Origin: Patescibacteria group bacterium
Lineage (GTDB): Bacteria; Patescibacteriota; Patescibacteriia; Buchananbacterales; SURF-54
Assembly: GCA_018818885.1 (NCBI GenBank)
Contig: JAHIRB010000027.1
Location: 1 to 46,983 of the forward strand
Reading direction: 5' to 3'
Length of the DNA stretch: 46,983 nt
Below are positions 1-9,636 of the stretch, piece by piece (the first letter of the stretch is position 1; every line of letters begins with the position of its first letter). The notes beneath the pieces were generated by a model. The model ran no database searches. It was given only the letters and a program-made list of their open reading frames with translations, and was not told the DNA's origin. The translations under genes and the position numbers were made by a program.

Positions 1-1
1 G

Positions 2-115
2 TTTGCTACAATAACCCAAGAACAGATTAACCAAGCAGTCAGGTTAATTAACAACCGCCCAAGAAAAAGGCTTAACTACTTAACTCCTTATGAAGTATTT
101 AATCAAAAAGACTAA
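2..115 (+). pseudogene. C-terminal fragment of an IS30-like transposase (truncated by window edge)
   Basis: Frame 2 reads FATITQEQINQAVRLINNRPRKRLNYLTPYEVFNQKD*, the typical IS30 C-terminus (LNNRPRKRLNYxTPxEVF). The N-terminus lies outside the window, so this may be an intact gene. Confidence 0.75.
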
Positions 116-203
116 TGTTGCACTTTGGAATAGAATTCAAAATTTTCATAGATAATTTATTATGATATAATATAATGGCGTTTAATTATTAAATACTAAT
201 TTT

Positions 204-734
204 ATGGATATAAAAGTGCTACGATGTAAAATATGTGGTGAAGTCTTTATTGGAAAAGCATTACCATCAAACTGCCCTTATTGCGGTGTTGAAAATAAGT
301 TTTTAATTGATGGATCTGCCTACAAAGATGAAAATGATGTGGAATTGACAGACATATCAAAAAAGAATTTAGAAAAAGCTTTATCAATAGAACTATCTAA
401 TACTGCCTTTTACAAATGCATAGCAAATACTTCAACCGAACCTTTAATTGCAGCTATGTTTAAGGGTCTATCCAAAATTGAAAAAGAACATGCTGATGTT
501 TTTAGAAAAATTCTTAAACCAGAATCCGATCCAGAAATTAACGAAACATGCTCTGACGATAGCTTAGCTTCTCTGAACTCTTCCAAAGAACGAGAAACTC
601 GTGCTACTGTGTTCTACTCCCAAGCGTTAAAGGAAGCTACTGAAAATCGACTAAAGGAAGTATTCACTGCAATTATGAAAACTGAACATGATCATCTGGC
701 GTTAGATAACGAAATGATAAAGAAATATAAATAA
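204..734 (+). CDS. Rubrerythrin/ferritin-like protein with N-terminal rubredoxin-like CxxC...CPYC zinc ribbon
   Basis: CKICGEVF...CPYCG motif followed by a helical domain with spaced E/H residues (IEKEHADVF, KTEHDHLALD). Confidence 0.7.
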   Translation: MDIKVLRCKICGEVFIGKALPSNCPYCGVENKFLIDGSAYKDENDVELTDISKKNLEKALSIELSNTAFYKCIANTSTEPLIAAMFKGLSKIEKEHADVFRKILKPESDPEINETCSDDSLASLNSSKERETRATVFYSQALKEATENRLKEVFTAIMKTEHDHLALDNEMIKKYK

Positions 735-803
735 ATTACCAGCGATAAAGTTGATTACTCCATAGCTCATATTGGTCTATCATTTTATTAACTAAAAAAT
801 ATT

Positions 804-926
804 ATGACCGAAGTTGGACAAATATATAACTGTGTAGTCTGTAAGAATATTGTGGAAGTAAAAAATGCAGGTGTAGGTGAACTAGTCTGTTGCGGACAAC
901 CAATGAAATTGCAAGAAGAAGCATAA
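804..926 (+). CDS. 40-aa desulforedoxin-like / desulfoferrodoxin N-terminal-domain protein
   Basis: [40 protein letters not shown]; CxxC...CC iron-binding spacing. Too short for the supplied ORF track. Confidence 0.75.
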   Translation: MTEVGQIYNCVVCKNIVEVKNAGVGELVCCGQPMKLQEEA

Positions 927-944
927 ATCACAACATTTTAAAAA

Positions 945-985
945 TACCCCATAAGGAACCGCTATGTTTTTTGTGGGGTTTATTA
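945..985 (+). terminator. Rho-independent-like hairpin
   Basis: ACCCCAtaaggaaccgctatgttttttGTGGGGTttatt: stem plus T-rich tail after the desulforedoxin ORF. Confidence 0.5.
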
Positions 986-1052
986 TTGCAATTATTGATA
1001 TATCCACAGCCATATGGTGCCAAACTAGTGAATAAGCTGTTAAATTCATTCC

Positions 1053-1081
1053 TTGAAACTACTACTTAAATAGTGTAAGAT
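1053..1081 (+). promoter_or_regulatory. Sigma70-like promoter for dnaB
   Basis: TTGAAA - 17 bp - TAAGAT, only 9 nt upstream of the dnaB ATG. Confidence 0.5.
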
Positions 1082-1090
1082 ATATAAGCT

Positions 1091-2452
1091 ATGGCGCAAA
1101 ATAATATAGAACTTATACCACCACAAAACCTAGAAGCTGAAAGTTCACTTATAGGTTCTTTACTAATAGATAAAGACGGAATTGTCAAAATTGCTGATAT
1201 TGTTAATGTTGATGATTTTTATAAAGACGCACATCGATTAATTTTTGAAGCAATTAAAGAATTATACGAAAAACGTGAACCAATTGATTTATTAAGTTTA
1301 GGCAATCGCTTAGAAAGCAAAAAACAACTAAAGAGTATTGGTGGAAAAACTTATCTCACCAGTTTAGCAAACATGGTTCCTACCTCTAGCCATGTTATTA
1401 ATTATGCTCAAATTGTACAAAAGAAAGCTACTTTGCGTCGTTTGATTAATGCAGCATCACAAATCACAGAATACGGCTACAAGGAAACAGAAGATGTAGA
1501 AATTATTTTAGACAAATCTGAACAAATCTTATTTAAAGTATCTCAAAAATACCTCAAACGCGCATTTGTACCTATTAAAGATGTTTTAGTAGAAGCTTTT
1601 GATAGAATTGATGAACTACATAAAGAAGGTGGAAAGTTGCGAGGCATTCCAACTTATTATATTGATTTAGATAATATTTTAGCAGGCTTTCAAAAATCAG
1701 ATCTTATTATATTAGCTGCTCGGCCTTCCATGGGTAAAACTACTTTAGCTTTAGATATTGCTAGAAACATTGCCACTAAAGCAAAAGTTCCAATTGGCAT
1801 TTTTTCTTTAGAAATGAGTAAAGAACAACTAGTAGATAGATTACTTTGTGCTGAAGCAGGTGTTGATTTATGGAAAATGAGAACTGGGAAACTTTCAGAT
1901 CAGGGAGAAAATGATGATTTTTCAAAAATCGGTCATGCTATGGGAACACTTTCTGAAGCTTCGATTTATATTGACGATTCTGCTAACGCTAATATTATGG
2001 AAATTAGAACTAAAGCAAGAAGGTTGCAATCAGAACACGGCCTTGGTTTAATTGTTATAGACTACTTACAGCTAATGGAAGGACGAAGTGGAACAGAAAA
2101 CCGTGTACAAGAAGTTTCTGAAATTTCTAGAAACTTAAAAGCTATAGCCAGAGAATTAGATTTGCCAGTATTAGCTTTATCTCAACTTTCTCGTGGAGTG
2201 GAACAACGCGAATCACATATTCCTAGGTTAGCAGATTTACGTGAATCAGGATCCATAGAACAAGATGCAGATGTTGTTATGTTTATTTATCGCGAAGCTA
2301 TGTATCAAAAAGATCTAGACCCAGATAAACAACATTTAGCAGAAGTACATATTTCTAAACATCGAAATGGTCCAACCGGAAAGATACAGTTATATTTTGA
2401 TGAAAACAAAGTTACTTTTAAAAGTCTCGAAAGAGGAGCTGCGAGTGAGTAA
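1091..2452 (+). CDS. dnaB: Replicative DNA helicase DnaB
   Basis: NLEAESSLIGSLL N-domain, Walker A AARPSMGKTTLAL, LIVIDYLQLM, KHRNGPTG. Confidence 0.95.
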   Translation: MAQNNIELIPPQNLEAESSLIGSLLIDKDGIVKIADIVNVDDFYKDAHRLIFEAIKELYEKREPIDLLSLGNRLESKKQLKSIGGKTYLTSLANMVPTSSHVINYAQIVQKKATLRRLINAASQITEYGYKETEDVEIILDKSEQILFKVSQKYLKRAFVPIKDVLVEAFDRIDELHKEGGKLRGIPTYYIDLDNILAGFQKSDLIILAARPSMGKTTLALDIARNIATKAKVPIGIFSLEMSKEQLVDRLLCAEAGVDLWKMRTGKLSDQGENDDFSKIGHAMGTLSEASIYIDDSANANIMEIRTKARRLQSEHGLGLIVIDYLQLMEGRSGTENRVQEVSEISRNLKAIARELDLPVLALSQLSRGVEQRESHIPRLADLRESGSIEQDADVVMFIYREAMYQKDLDPDKQHLAEVHISKHRNGPTGKIQLYFDENKVTFKSLERGAASE

Positions 2453-2460
2453 TTAATTTA

Positions 2461-2547
2461 AATTACGAATTACAAATCAATACAAATATAATAAGGAAGA
2501 AATAAACCTGTATATTTGTAGATTTGTATAAATTAATAATTTGTAAC
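2461..2547. repeat. Intergenic inverted repeat (TACAAAT / TTCGTAATT family)
   Basis: TACAAATCAATACAAATATA ... TATATTTGTAGATTTGTA imperfect inverted repeat; resembles 23044-23173. Confidence 0.5.
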
Positions 2548-2549
2548 AT

Positions 2550-2804
2550 ATGTTTGATAAAATTAAACAATTCAAAGAATTAAAAAATCAACTAGACGAA
2601 GTTTCTATTGAAGTAGAAAAAGATGGCATAAAACTTATTATGTCTGGCAATCAATCAATTGAATCTATTCAAATTGATCAAAACTTAACTGCACCTGAAA
2701 TTGAAAGAATAATCCCAGATTTATTTGACCAAGCATTAAAAAAAGTACAAAAAGTAATGGTAGAGAAATTTCAAACTGGAAACTTAAACTTACCTAACGT
2801 ATAA
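2550..2804 (+). CDS. YbaB/EbfC family nucleoid-associated protein
   Basis: 84 aa, position between dnaB and recR, IKLIMSGNQSIESIQID core. Confidence 0.8.
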   Translation: MFDKIKQFKELKNQLDEVSIEVEKDGIKLIMSGNQSIESIQIDQNLTAPEIERIIPDLFDQALKKVQKVMVEKFQTGNLNLPNV

Positions 2805-3407
2805 ATGCGACAACACTATTCAGAAAGCATATCAAAACTAATAAGCTACTTTTCTGATCTACCTGGCATCGGGCCCAAAACAGCAGAAAAGTTTGTTTTT
2901 TATTTGGTAAAACAAAATAAAGAATATCTGCAAGGATTTTCTCAAACAATATCTGATCTGATAGATAGAATCAAAATATGCAGCATTTGTCATAATTATT
3001 CAGAAAAATCAACGTGTTCTATCTGTGATAATTCAAAACGAAATAAAACTGTAATTTGTGTGGTAGCTAGACCGCAAGATATAGCTGCTTTAGAAAAAAC
3101 ACATGAATATCAAGGTGTGTATCATATGCTTGGCGGTGTACTAAATCCACTAGAAGAAGTAACACCAGATAAACTAAATATTACTCAACTACTTGAAAGA
3201 ATAAAAAAAGATAAATCTAAAGAAATTATTCTAGCACTTAACCCAGATATCGAAGGTGAAACAACAAGTTTATACTTAAAGAAAACACTTCAACCTCTAA
3301 ATGTCAAAATTACCCGCCTTGCCAGAGGTTTACCAATGGGTTCAGATCTTGAGTACGCTGACGAAGTTACACTCACAAATGCTTTAAAAGGCAGACGAGA
3401 AATTTAA
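2805..3407 (+). CDS. recR: Recombination protein RecR
   Basis: LPGIGPKTAEKFVFYL HhH, CSICHNYSEKSTCSICDN zinc finger, Toprim region ending in GLPMGSDLEYADEVTLTNALKGR. Confidence 0.93.
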   Translation: MRQHYSESISKLISYFSDLPGIGPKTAEKFVFYLVKQNKEYLQGFSQTISDLIDRIKICSICHNYSEKSTCSICDNSKRNKTVICVVARPQDIAALEKTHEYQGVYHMLGGVLNPLEEVTPDKLNITQLLERIKKDKSKEIILALNPDIEGETTSLYLKKTLQPLNVKITRLARGLPMGSDLEYADEVTLTNALKGRREI

Positions 3408-3430
3408 GCACAATCAATTCAAAAAAAACT

Positions 3431-3457
3431 GTAGGTCGGAGCCAGACCCCGACCTAC
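3431..3457. repeat. GTAGGTCGG...CCGACCTAC palindrome (possible bidirectional terminator)
   Basis: Near-perfect palindrome between convergent recR and rplU; related sequence at 37632-37656. Confidence 0.55.
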
Positions 3458-3526
3458 GATGATGATGTTTATTAGTAGACTACATTAGTCAATGTCGCCT
3501 ACTTTTTTTATTTAAGCTGATTAAAT

Positions 3527-3835
3527 TTATATCTTACCAATCTCTACTTGAGTATAAAGTTTAGTAAAACCTTGTTTCCTACGATACCGTACCTTGCGTT
3601 TATATTTTACTATAGTTAGCTTTTTATCTTTACCCTGTTTGATTATTTTAGCCTCTATTTTTTTAGCTAATTTTGGTTTTCCTGTCTCTACTTTTGTGGC
3701 TTTATCATCAGAAATAAGTAGAGTTTCAAAACTTACTTTGTCACCTTCTTTTCCTTCTATTTTATCAATTTTAAGCTTATCCCCTGTTTTTACCTTATAT
3801 TGTTTACCACCTGTTTTTATTACTGCTAAGTTCAT
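3527..3835 (-). CDS. rplU: 50S ribosomal protein bL21
   Basis: MNLAVIKTGGKQYKVKTGDKLKIDKIEGKEGD... typical bL21. Confidence 0.93.
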   Translation of the reverse strand: MNLAVIKTGGKQYKVKTGDKLKIDKIEGKEGDKVSFETLLISDDKATKVETGKPKLAKKIEAKIIKQGKDKKLTIVKYKRKVRYRRKQGFTKLYTQVEIGKI

Positions 3836-3916
3836 AATTATTTTAAGTTTTAGTTTAGATTAATTGAGTTTATATGAAATTACTATAAATGTCAAGAATT
3901 ATAAAAATTTTGATAT

Positions 3917-5395
3917 TTAATAATCTACTGGTGCAAAATCGTCAGTTAATATCTCAGTTTGACTAAGATCAATTGATTCTTGATATAAATTTTTTATTAA
4001 AGATTTTTCTTGCTCCGATCTTGCTAAATTATATAGTTGATCTAAAGTGTAAGTATTACTACTTTTAGTTAATATTACAATAATATTTTGAATACTATCG
4101 ATTTTCTTTGTATAGACAGGAAAAATGTAATAATTCGAAAAATATTTTGAGAATGTTTTTAGTTCAGATTTAAAAAAATAAGATTTTTCTCCATCTAAAC
4201 TTGAAATTAAATTTGCAATTACAATTCCGTCATCTTCTAGTGAATTATAAATTTTTTCGATAGTTTCAACAGTGGTTAATTGAAAAGGTATTGCATACCA
4301 TGATATAAATGCATCTAAATATATAACATCGTATTTATTTTTGTTATTGTTTAAAAAAATTCTGCCATCTTCATGGAATATGTTGAATTTATCATTTGGT
4401 ACAAAATTAAAATAATCCATTGCCATTTTTGTAACCATTGGATCAATTTCTACCACATCAATTTGTGCATTGGGAAACCGATTATTAATATCTTTAGGTT
4501 GACTGTATGCTCCTCCACCAATTACTAAAACTTTTTTTATATCAGTATTAAAAATTCTATCCAAGATCATGTATCTAGAATACTCCGTTGCCATTTCGCC
4601 TGTATCTAAAAAAATTGACGAATGAGTTTCTGCACCAATTTGCAATACTCGTTTCATACGGTGAGTACGTTTATCTACGGTGTCATAAACTCTGATATGA
4701 TTGTAGCTACTATCAAAATCAACTAGGTAGCCCTTATTTAAAATTTGATATTGTGCATACCCTGTTAGTATAAATAAAATCATCAATATACCAATTCGTG
4801 TTTTGATTAGTTTTGATGGCATTCCTAAAAACGAAGTTACTATCAAAATAGTTCCTAAGCCAAATAGTATATTTAAGCTACCAAAGGTTGGTATTAAATA
4901 AAAACCTGCTAAAAATGTTCCAACAATACTACCTATGGTTGAAATCGCATATAGATTGCCTGCTGCTGAGCCAGAGGTTTCTACATCTTTAATTTTTAAA
5001 CGTACACTATATGGAGAAACCATGCCAAGCAATATACTTGGAATTACAAAAAGTAAGGTGGTGGCAAATATTGAGCCAATCTTTATGCCATACGACATTG
5101 CCATATTGAGTATTGGTTCTTTTATGGCTGTGATCAGTACTATAAATATACCTGCAATTACTAAAGTTAAAGATAAAAACTTAAAGCTAGGGTTATTCTT
5201 AGAAAAATTTCCACCTAAATAATATCCTAGGCTTAATGCACCTAAAATTATACCTATTAAAGACGTCCAGACAAATATAGACCCGCCCAAATATGGAGCT
5301 AAAATTCTAGAACCAATTAATTCTAAAATCATTACCGTAGCACCAGATATAAAAACAATAATTTCTAATCTACCAATAAACTTTATATTCTTCAT
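3917..5395 (-). CDS. Membrane protein with C-terminal spermidine synthase-like domain (fused MFS/spermidine synthase type)
   Basis: N-terminal multi-TM region, C-terminal VLVIGGGAYSQPKDI..VDVVEIDPMVTKMA..HEDGRIFL..YDVIYLDAF SAM/aminopropyl transferase fold. Confidence 0.8.
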   Translation of the reverse strand: MKNIKFIGRLEIIVFISGATVMILELIGSRILAPYLGGSIFVWTSLIGIILGALSLGYYLGGNFSKNNPSFKFLSLTLVIAGIFIVLITAIKEPILNMAMSYGIKIGSIFATTLLFVIPSILLGMVSPYSVRLKIKDVETSGSAAGNLYAISTIGSIVGTFLAGFYLIPTFGSLNILFGLGTILIVTSFLGMPSKLIKTRIGILMILFILTGYAQYQILNKGYLVDFDSSYNHIRVYDTVDKRTHRMKRVLQIGAETHSSIFLDTGEMATEYSRYMILDRIFNTDIKKVLVIGGGAYSQPKDINNRFPNAQIDVVEIDPMVTKMAMDYFNFVPNDKFNIFHEDGRIFLNNNKNKYDVIYLDAFISWYAIPFQLTTVETIEKIYNSLEDDGIVIANLISSLDGEKSYFFKSELKTFSKYFSNYYIFPVYTKKIDSIQNIIVILTKSSNTYTLDQLYNLARSEQEKSLIKNLYQESIDLSQTEILTDDFAPVDY

Positions 5396-6432
5396 GATGA
5401 TACTTCCTTTCTTTTATATAAATTAACTATAACTATAGCAATAATTATCATTAAAGCACCCAAAATACTTAAAGCAACAATCTTTCCCTTGGTGTGTAAA
5501 AATAACGACGTTACACCAAATAGAATTGAAGAAAAATATAGTAACAGGACTGCTTTTTTCTGACTAAATCCAATATCTAGCAATCTAAAATGTAGATGTT
5601 TTCTATCTGCCTTAAAAGGCATTTTTTTCTCCCAAAATGTGCGTCGAATAATTACCCACAAAACATCAAGAATTGGGATACCCATTACAAGCAAAGTAGT
5701 TGCAATTTTTGAACCAGATATAATGGCAAGTACTCCTAACAAAAAACCTGTTAAGACACTGCCACCTTCACCTAAAAATATTTTTGCTGGATGCCAATTA
5801 TATATTAAAAAACCTAAGCATGTACCAATAAGTGCTAGTGACAATACTGAGACCGCTGAATATGGTGAATTCCAATAAAGACTGACAATAAATATTATTA
5901 TTGCTCCAATAGTGGTTATACCAGTTGTTAGACCGTCCAAACCATCTAAAAATTTTGTTGTATACATCATTCCCATCAGCCACAAAAAAGTTAAAGGGAT
6001 ACTCAAAATCGGAATTATGGCTAGCGTACCACCACCAGGATTAGTAATATTAGTAATTCTAATGCCCGCGATGATTATTATGGTAGCTGCAACAATAGGG
6101 AATATAATTTGATACAAAGGTTTGAAATTATATTTATCATCAAAAAATCCACCGATCATCAAAATTGCTGATGATACAATAAATGCCCTAATAATATCAA
6201 GGTTGATTTGGCTATCTACAAACCATCCTGTTGGCAGTAAAAAATAGATTGTTAAAAAAAAGCTAAAAAAGATTGCCATACCACCAAGCTGAGGAATTTT
6301 CCTAGTATGAATTTTTCGTTTTTCAACAAAAGGAATATCAAAAATATTTTGAATTTCTGCAAATTTTTTTATTAGTGGTGTAAATCCAACTGCTAATAAA
6401 AAAGATAAGATGAGTGGTATTAAATAAAACAT
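5392..6432 (-). CDS. MraY/WecA/TagO-like undecaprenyl-phosphate glycosyl-1-phosphate transferase
   Basis: HTRKIPQLGGMAIF, KFLDGLDGLTTG, IFLGEGGSVLTGFLLG, KADRKHLHFRLLDIG motifs. Confidence 0.85.
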   Translation of the reverse strand: MFYLIPLILSFLLAVGFTPLIKKFAEIQNIFDIPFVEKRKIHTRKIPQLGGMAIFFSFFLTIYFLLPTGWFVDSQINLDIIRAFIVSSAILMIGGFFDDKYNFKPLYQIIFPIVAATIIIIAGIRITNITNPGGGTLAIIPILSIPLTFLWLMGMMYTTKFLDGLDGLTTGITTIGAIIIFIVSLYWNSPYSAVSVLSLALIGTCLGFLIYNWHPAKIFLGEGGSVLTGFLLGVLAIISGSKIATTLLVMGIPILDVLWVIIRRTFWEKKMPFKADRKHLHFRLLDIGFSQKKAVLLLYFSSILFGVTSLFLHTKGKIVALSILGALMIIIAIVIVNLYKRKEVSS

Positions 6433-6440
6433 CTTAAAAA

Positions 6441-9191
6441 TTATGTGTCAGCTTTCTTAATTTTAATATTTCCTCCGATATCGTATGTTACAACATCTCT
6501 TCTACCAAGTTTTTCCTCTAAAAGTAAATTAGTAAGGCTATCTGTAACTTTTTCTTGAATAACTCTTTTCAGCGGTCTTGCTCCAAATTTTGGATCATAC
6601 CCCTGTTTGGAAAGTTCTGCGACAGCCGCAGGAGTTACTTCTAAAAATACTCCTTTCAGTTCTAAGCTGGCAGCCACTTTTTTTAATTGTAAATTTGCTA
6701 TTGCTTCAACGTCTTCTAACGAAAGTGGTTTAAAAACAATAATACCATCTAGTCGATTTAAAAATTCCGGCTTGAAATGTTTTACTAGTTCACCCTGTTC
6801 CATCAATTCGTTTTTGATTTCTACTGCTCCTGCACCTTGCTTAACTCGATTTTGGATATATATTGAATTAGCATTTGATGTAGCGATAATTACAGTGCTG
6901 GTAAAATCAATAGTACGGCCAGAAGCATCAGTTAAGCGGCCGTCATCCATAACTTGTAAAAATATATTTATCAGATCTGGATGGGCTTTTTCTATTTCAT
7001 CAAGCAAAACTAACGCAAACGATCTTTTTCTTACTTCTTCTGTTAAAAATCCAGCTTGCTTGGTTCTAGTATCGCCAATTAGTCGGTAAATGCTTGATTG
7101 GTCTTGATACTCTGTCATATCCAGTCTTATCATGTTGTCTTCCGAACCAAAATAAACTTCTGCCACTGTTTTAGCAAGTTCTGTTTTACCTACACCAGTT
7201 GGGCCTAAAAATAATAAATTGGCAATTGGTTTTTTACCTTCACGTAGTCCGGCCCGAGCCCTTCTAAGTGATGCGGAAATCATGTTAACTGCTTCTTGCT
7301 GATCTACCATGCGCTGGTGAATAATTTGTTCTAAATTTAGTAATTTGTCACTTTCTGATTCTGTAATTTTAGTAAGAGGTATTTTTGTTTTTTCGGTAAT
7401 AATTTGTGCAATATCTTCTCCCTTAATTATGCTATCTTTGCCTCTTTCTCTATGTACCCTGATGGCAGTTTCTTCTAATAGCTCAATTGCTTTTTCTGGC
7501 AAAAATCTATCATGTAAATATCGATCTGAAAGAGTTGCAGCTTTTTCAACTGCATCATAAGAAAACCAAACATTATTTTTATTTTCAATCGCGCCTGTTT
7601 TTGCTTCTAAAATTTGTATTGCCTCATTGCCGTGTGGTTCAGAAACTTCTAACTTATCAAAAACATTACCCAACGCACTGTTTTCTACGTATTTTGTGTA
7701 ATCTTGAAAGGTGGTAGTAGCCAGCACCGTTAATCTTGAACGTGACATGATAGAAGCTAGTGTAGCAGCTAAATCTAAACTTCCCTCTTCTGAACCAGAA
7801 GTTATGCCTATCATGTTATGAATATCAGAAATAAATAAAACAATATTACCTGATCTAATTACTTCGTTAAGTGTAATTAATAATCGTTTACCTGCTACGC
7901 TTGGTTCTACGCCACCGATTAATTTTGCCAAGCTTATACTTACTAATCTTTTGTCTTGAAAAGCTTCTGGCACTTGTTCTTCTGCCATAAGCTGGGCAAT
8001 ACCTTCTATTATGGTTCTTCTGCCTGTGCCAGGATTTCCAACCAATACTGTAGCTTTTCTAGGCCCACCCTCTACCATTCGAAATATTGATGCTATTTCA
8101 TCTTTTCTGCCTACACAAGGAGCTAAATAGCCATATTTTGCCAGCACCGTTAAGTCTTGTGAGAATGTATCAAGCATAGGAGTAGCAACAGCTGTCATAG
8201 CCCGATTAACATTTCCTTTTGGTTTAAGTGATGCTCTTTTTCTGAATCTTTGCAAGCGAAGATACATCAATTTTCTTACTCTTATCCAGCTGGCAATATT
8301 AGACATTTTATCCAGATCAATTTCTACGTCATAAAAAATTTCTTTAACTGGATTTTCGATCTTTATTAATGCCACTAAGATATCTACAATTTCTACTTTC
8401 TTGCCATGTTCTTCGTAAGCGATTAGATAACCTTCATACAATACTTTTAATAAATCTTTAGAAAAAATTGTATTGGTTGCTGGTGGTAGCTTTATATTAC
8501 TAAAATTTGTTCTAATTTTTTCTTTTAATTTTTTGTTATCAATGCCCAATCTACCAAATACAATTCTGGTTTGTTGGTACTGAAATAAACTAATTAGCAA
8601 ATGTAAGGGTAAAATTTCGGAGTGCTTATATTTAACTGCGTACTTCCAGCTTTTGGTAATTGCATCAAGTGCTTCTTTAGAAAAAGTTTTCGATACATTT
8701 CTTTTGTAATTTTTACCTAGATCTCTAGCTAAAGTCCAATCTATGGCATGATGCATCATGGATTGGTTGTTTGGATGTTGATATATTCGGATTTTAAATC
8801 TTTCATAGTCTTGTTCTAATCGATAAAAAAGATAACCATCAAATAATAATGAAACCCAAAATATTAATAGCGACCAACTTGGATATTTATAAAACTGCCA
8901 CAATGGGATAAAACCTTGTTGTAACACTAAAAAATGTCTAAAACCAAATATCAATCCTGCTGTTGCGATAAAAAGTAAAATTGAATCAATAAAAAACTTA
9001 AAGGCTGATTTTAAATTATCTTGATATATTGTTGCTTTGTCAATTCTTTTTCCCCAATAAAGTAAAACCTTTCCTGTCCACGCCATTAATGGTTGTCCAA
9101 AACATTTGTTGCATCTTTTATCATCTAAAACACCCGCACCACTACATGTAGGGCATTCAATATATTTTATTTGTAATTCTTGATTTTCCAT
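6441..9191 (-). CDS. Membrane-anchored ClpC/ClpB-like AAA+ protein with N-terminal CxxC zinc motif; D1 degenerate, D2 intact
   Basis: N-term CPTCSGAGVLDDKRCNKC plus TM helices; Clp-N-like repeats; D1 GNPGTGRRT / LFISDIH; D2 GPTGVGKTELAK / LVLLDEIEKAH; C-terminal D2-small domain. Confidence 0.88.
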   Translation of the reverse strand: MENQELQIKYIECPTCSGAGVLDDKRCNKCFGQPLMAWTGKVLLYWGKRIDKATIYQDNLKSAFKFFIDSILLFIATAGLIFGFRHFLVLQQGFIPLWQFYKYPSWSLLIFWVSLLFDGYLFYRLEQDYERFKIRIYQHPNNQSMMHHAIDWTLARDLGKNYKRNVSKTFSKEALDAITKSWKYAVKYKHSEILPLHLLISLFQYQQTRIVFGRLGIDNKKLKEKIRTNFSNIKLPPATNTIFSKDLLKVLYEGYLIAYEEHGKKVEIVDILVALIKIENPVKEIFYDVEIDLDKMSNIASWIRVRKLMYLRLQRFRKRASLKPKGNVNRAMTAVATPMLDTFSQDLTVLAKYGYLAPCVGRKDEIASIFRMVEGGPRKATVLVGNPGTGRRTIIEGIAQLMAEEQVPEAFQDKRLVSISLAKLIGGVEPSVAGKRLLITLNEVIRSGNIVLFISDIHNMIGITSGSEEGSLDLAATLASIMSRSRLTVLATTTFQDYTKYVENSALGNVFDKLEVSEPHGNEAIQILEAKTGAIENKNNVWFSYDAVEKAATLSDRYLHDRFLPEKAIELLEETAIRVHRERGKDSIIKGEDIAQIITEKTKIPLTKITESESDKLLNLEQIIHQRMVDQQEAVNMISASLRRARAGLREGKKPIANLLFLGPTGVGKTELAKTVAEVYFGSEDNMIRLDMTEYQDQSSIYRLIGDTRTKQAGFLTEEVRKRSFALVLLDEIEKAHPDLINIFLQVMDDGRLTDASGRTIDFTSTVIIATSNANSIYIQNRVKQGAGAVEIKNELMEQGELVKHFKPEFLNRLDGIIVFKPLSLEDVEAIANLQLKKVAASLELKGVFLEVTPAAVAELSKQGYDPKFGARPLKRVIQEKVTDSLTNLLLEEKLGRRDVVTYDIGGNIKIKKADT

Positions 9192-9590
9192 TTAGCTTTT
9201 GATTGATATTAAGTGATTAAGATTAATCCAAATTTGATAAATAACAAATAGCGGCAAAATAAACCATAATAAAAATAAAGCAATTACAAATATTGCATAA
9301 AAAATAAAGGCAATTGTTTTAAATACTAAGACAATTAATCTAATAAAAAAACTAATCATTCTACCCTGCCAATCGTATTGAGCAAACATTGGTGTAGTAA
9401 GATTAAAAAACCAAATCCTCAAACCTAGACGATTTTCTGCATCTTTAAGTTTTTGTAAACAAAAAAAACCCCATTTTTTGGCGCCAAAGCTAAACCACCA
9501 AACTGGCCAATACACAAAGTCTCCTACAAGATCAATACTTAAATATTTTAGGGTAGATAAAGCTAAATTTTGTTCCCATTTCTTTTGCAT
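9192..9590 (-). CDS. Small multi-TM membrane protein upstream of and adjacent to the Clp-like gene
   Basis: 132 aa with long hydrophobic segments; stop codon (TAA) directly abuts the ATG of the Clp-like gene. Confidence 0.65.
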   Translation of the reverse strand: MQKKWEQNLALSTLKYLSIDLVGDFVYWPVWWFSFGAKKWGFFCLQKLKDAENRLGLRIWFFNLTTPMFAQYDWQGRMISFFIRLIVLVFKTIAFIFYAIFVIALFLLWFILPLFVIYQIWINLNHLISIKS

Positions 9591-9636
9591 AAGTATCTAA
9601 AGTATACCATAATCACTTGTTTTCTTATACCTTCAT

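Noticed and set aside
3594-3863. 89-aa plus-strand ORF over rplU
   Set aside because: Antisense to a clear ribosomal protein gene; low-complexity hydrophobic translation.
7711-8160. GCCAGCACCGTTAA repeated twice in the Clp-like gene
   Set aside because: Encodes LTVLA in two different contexts; short and explained as coincidence of coding sequence.
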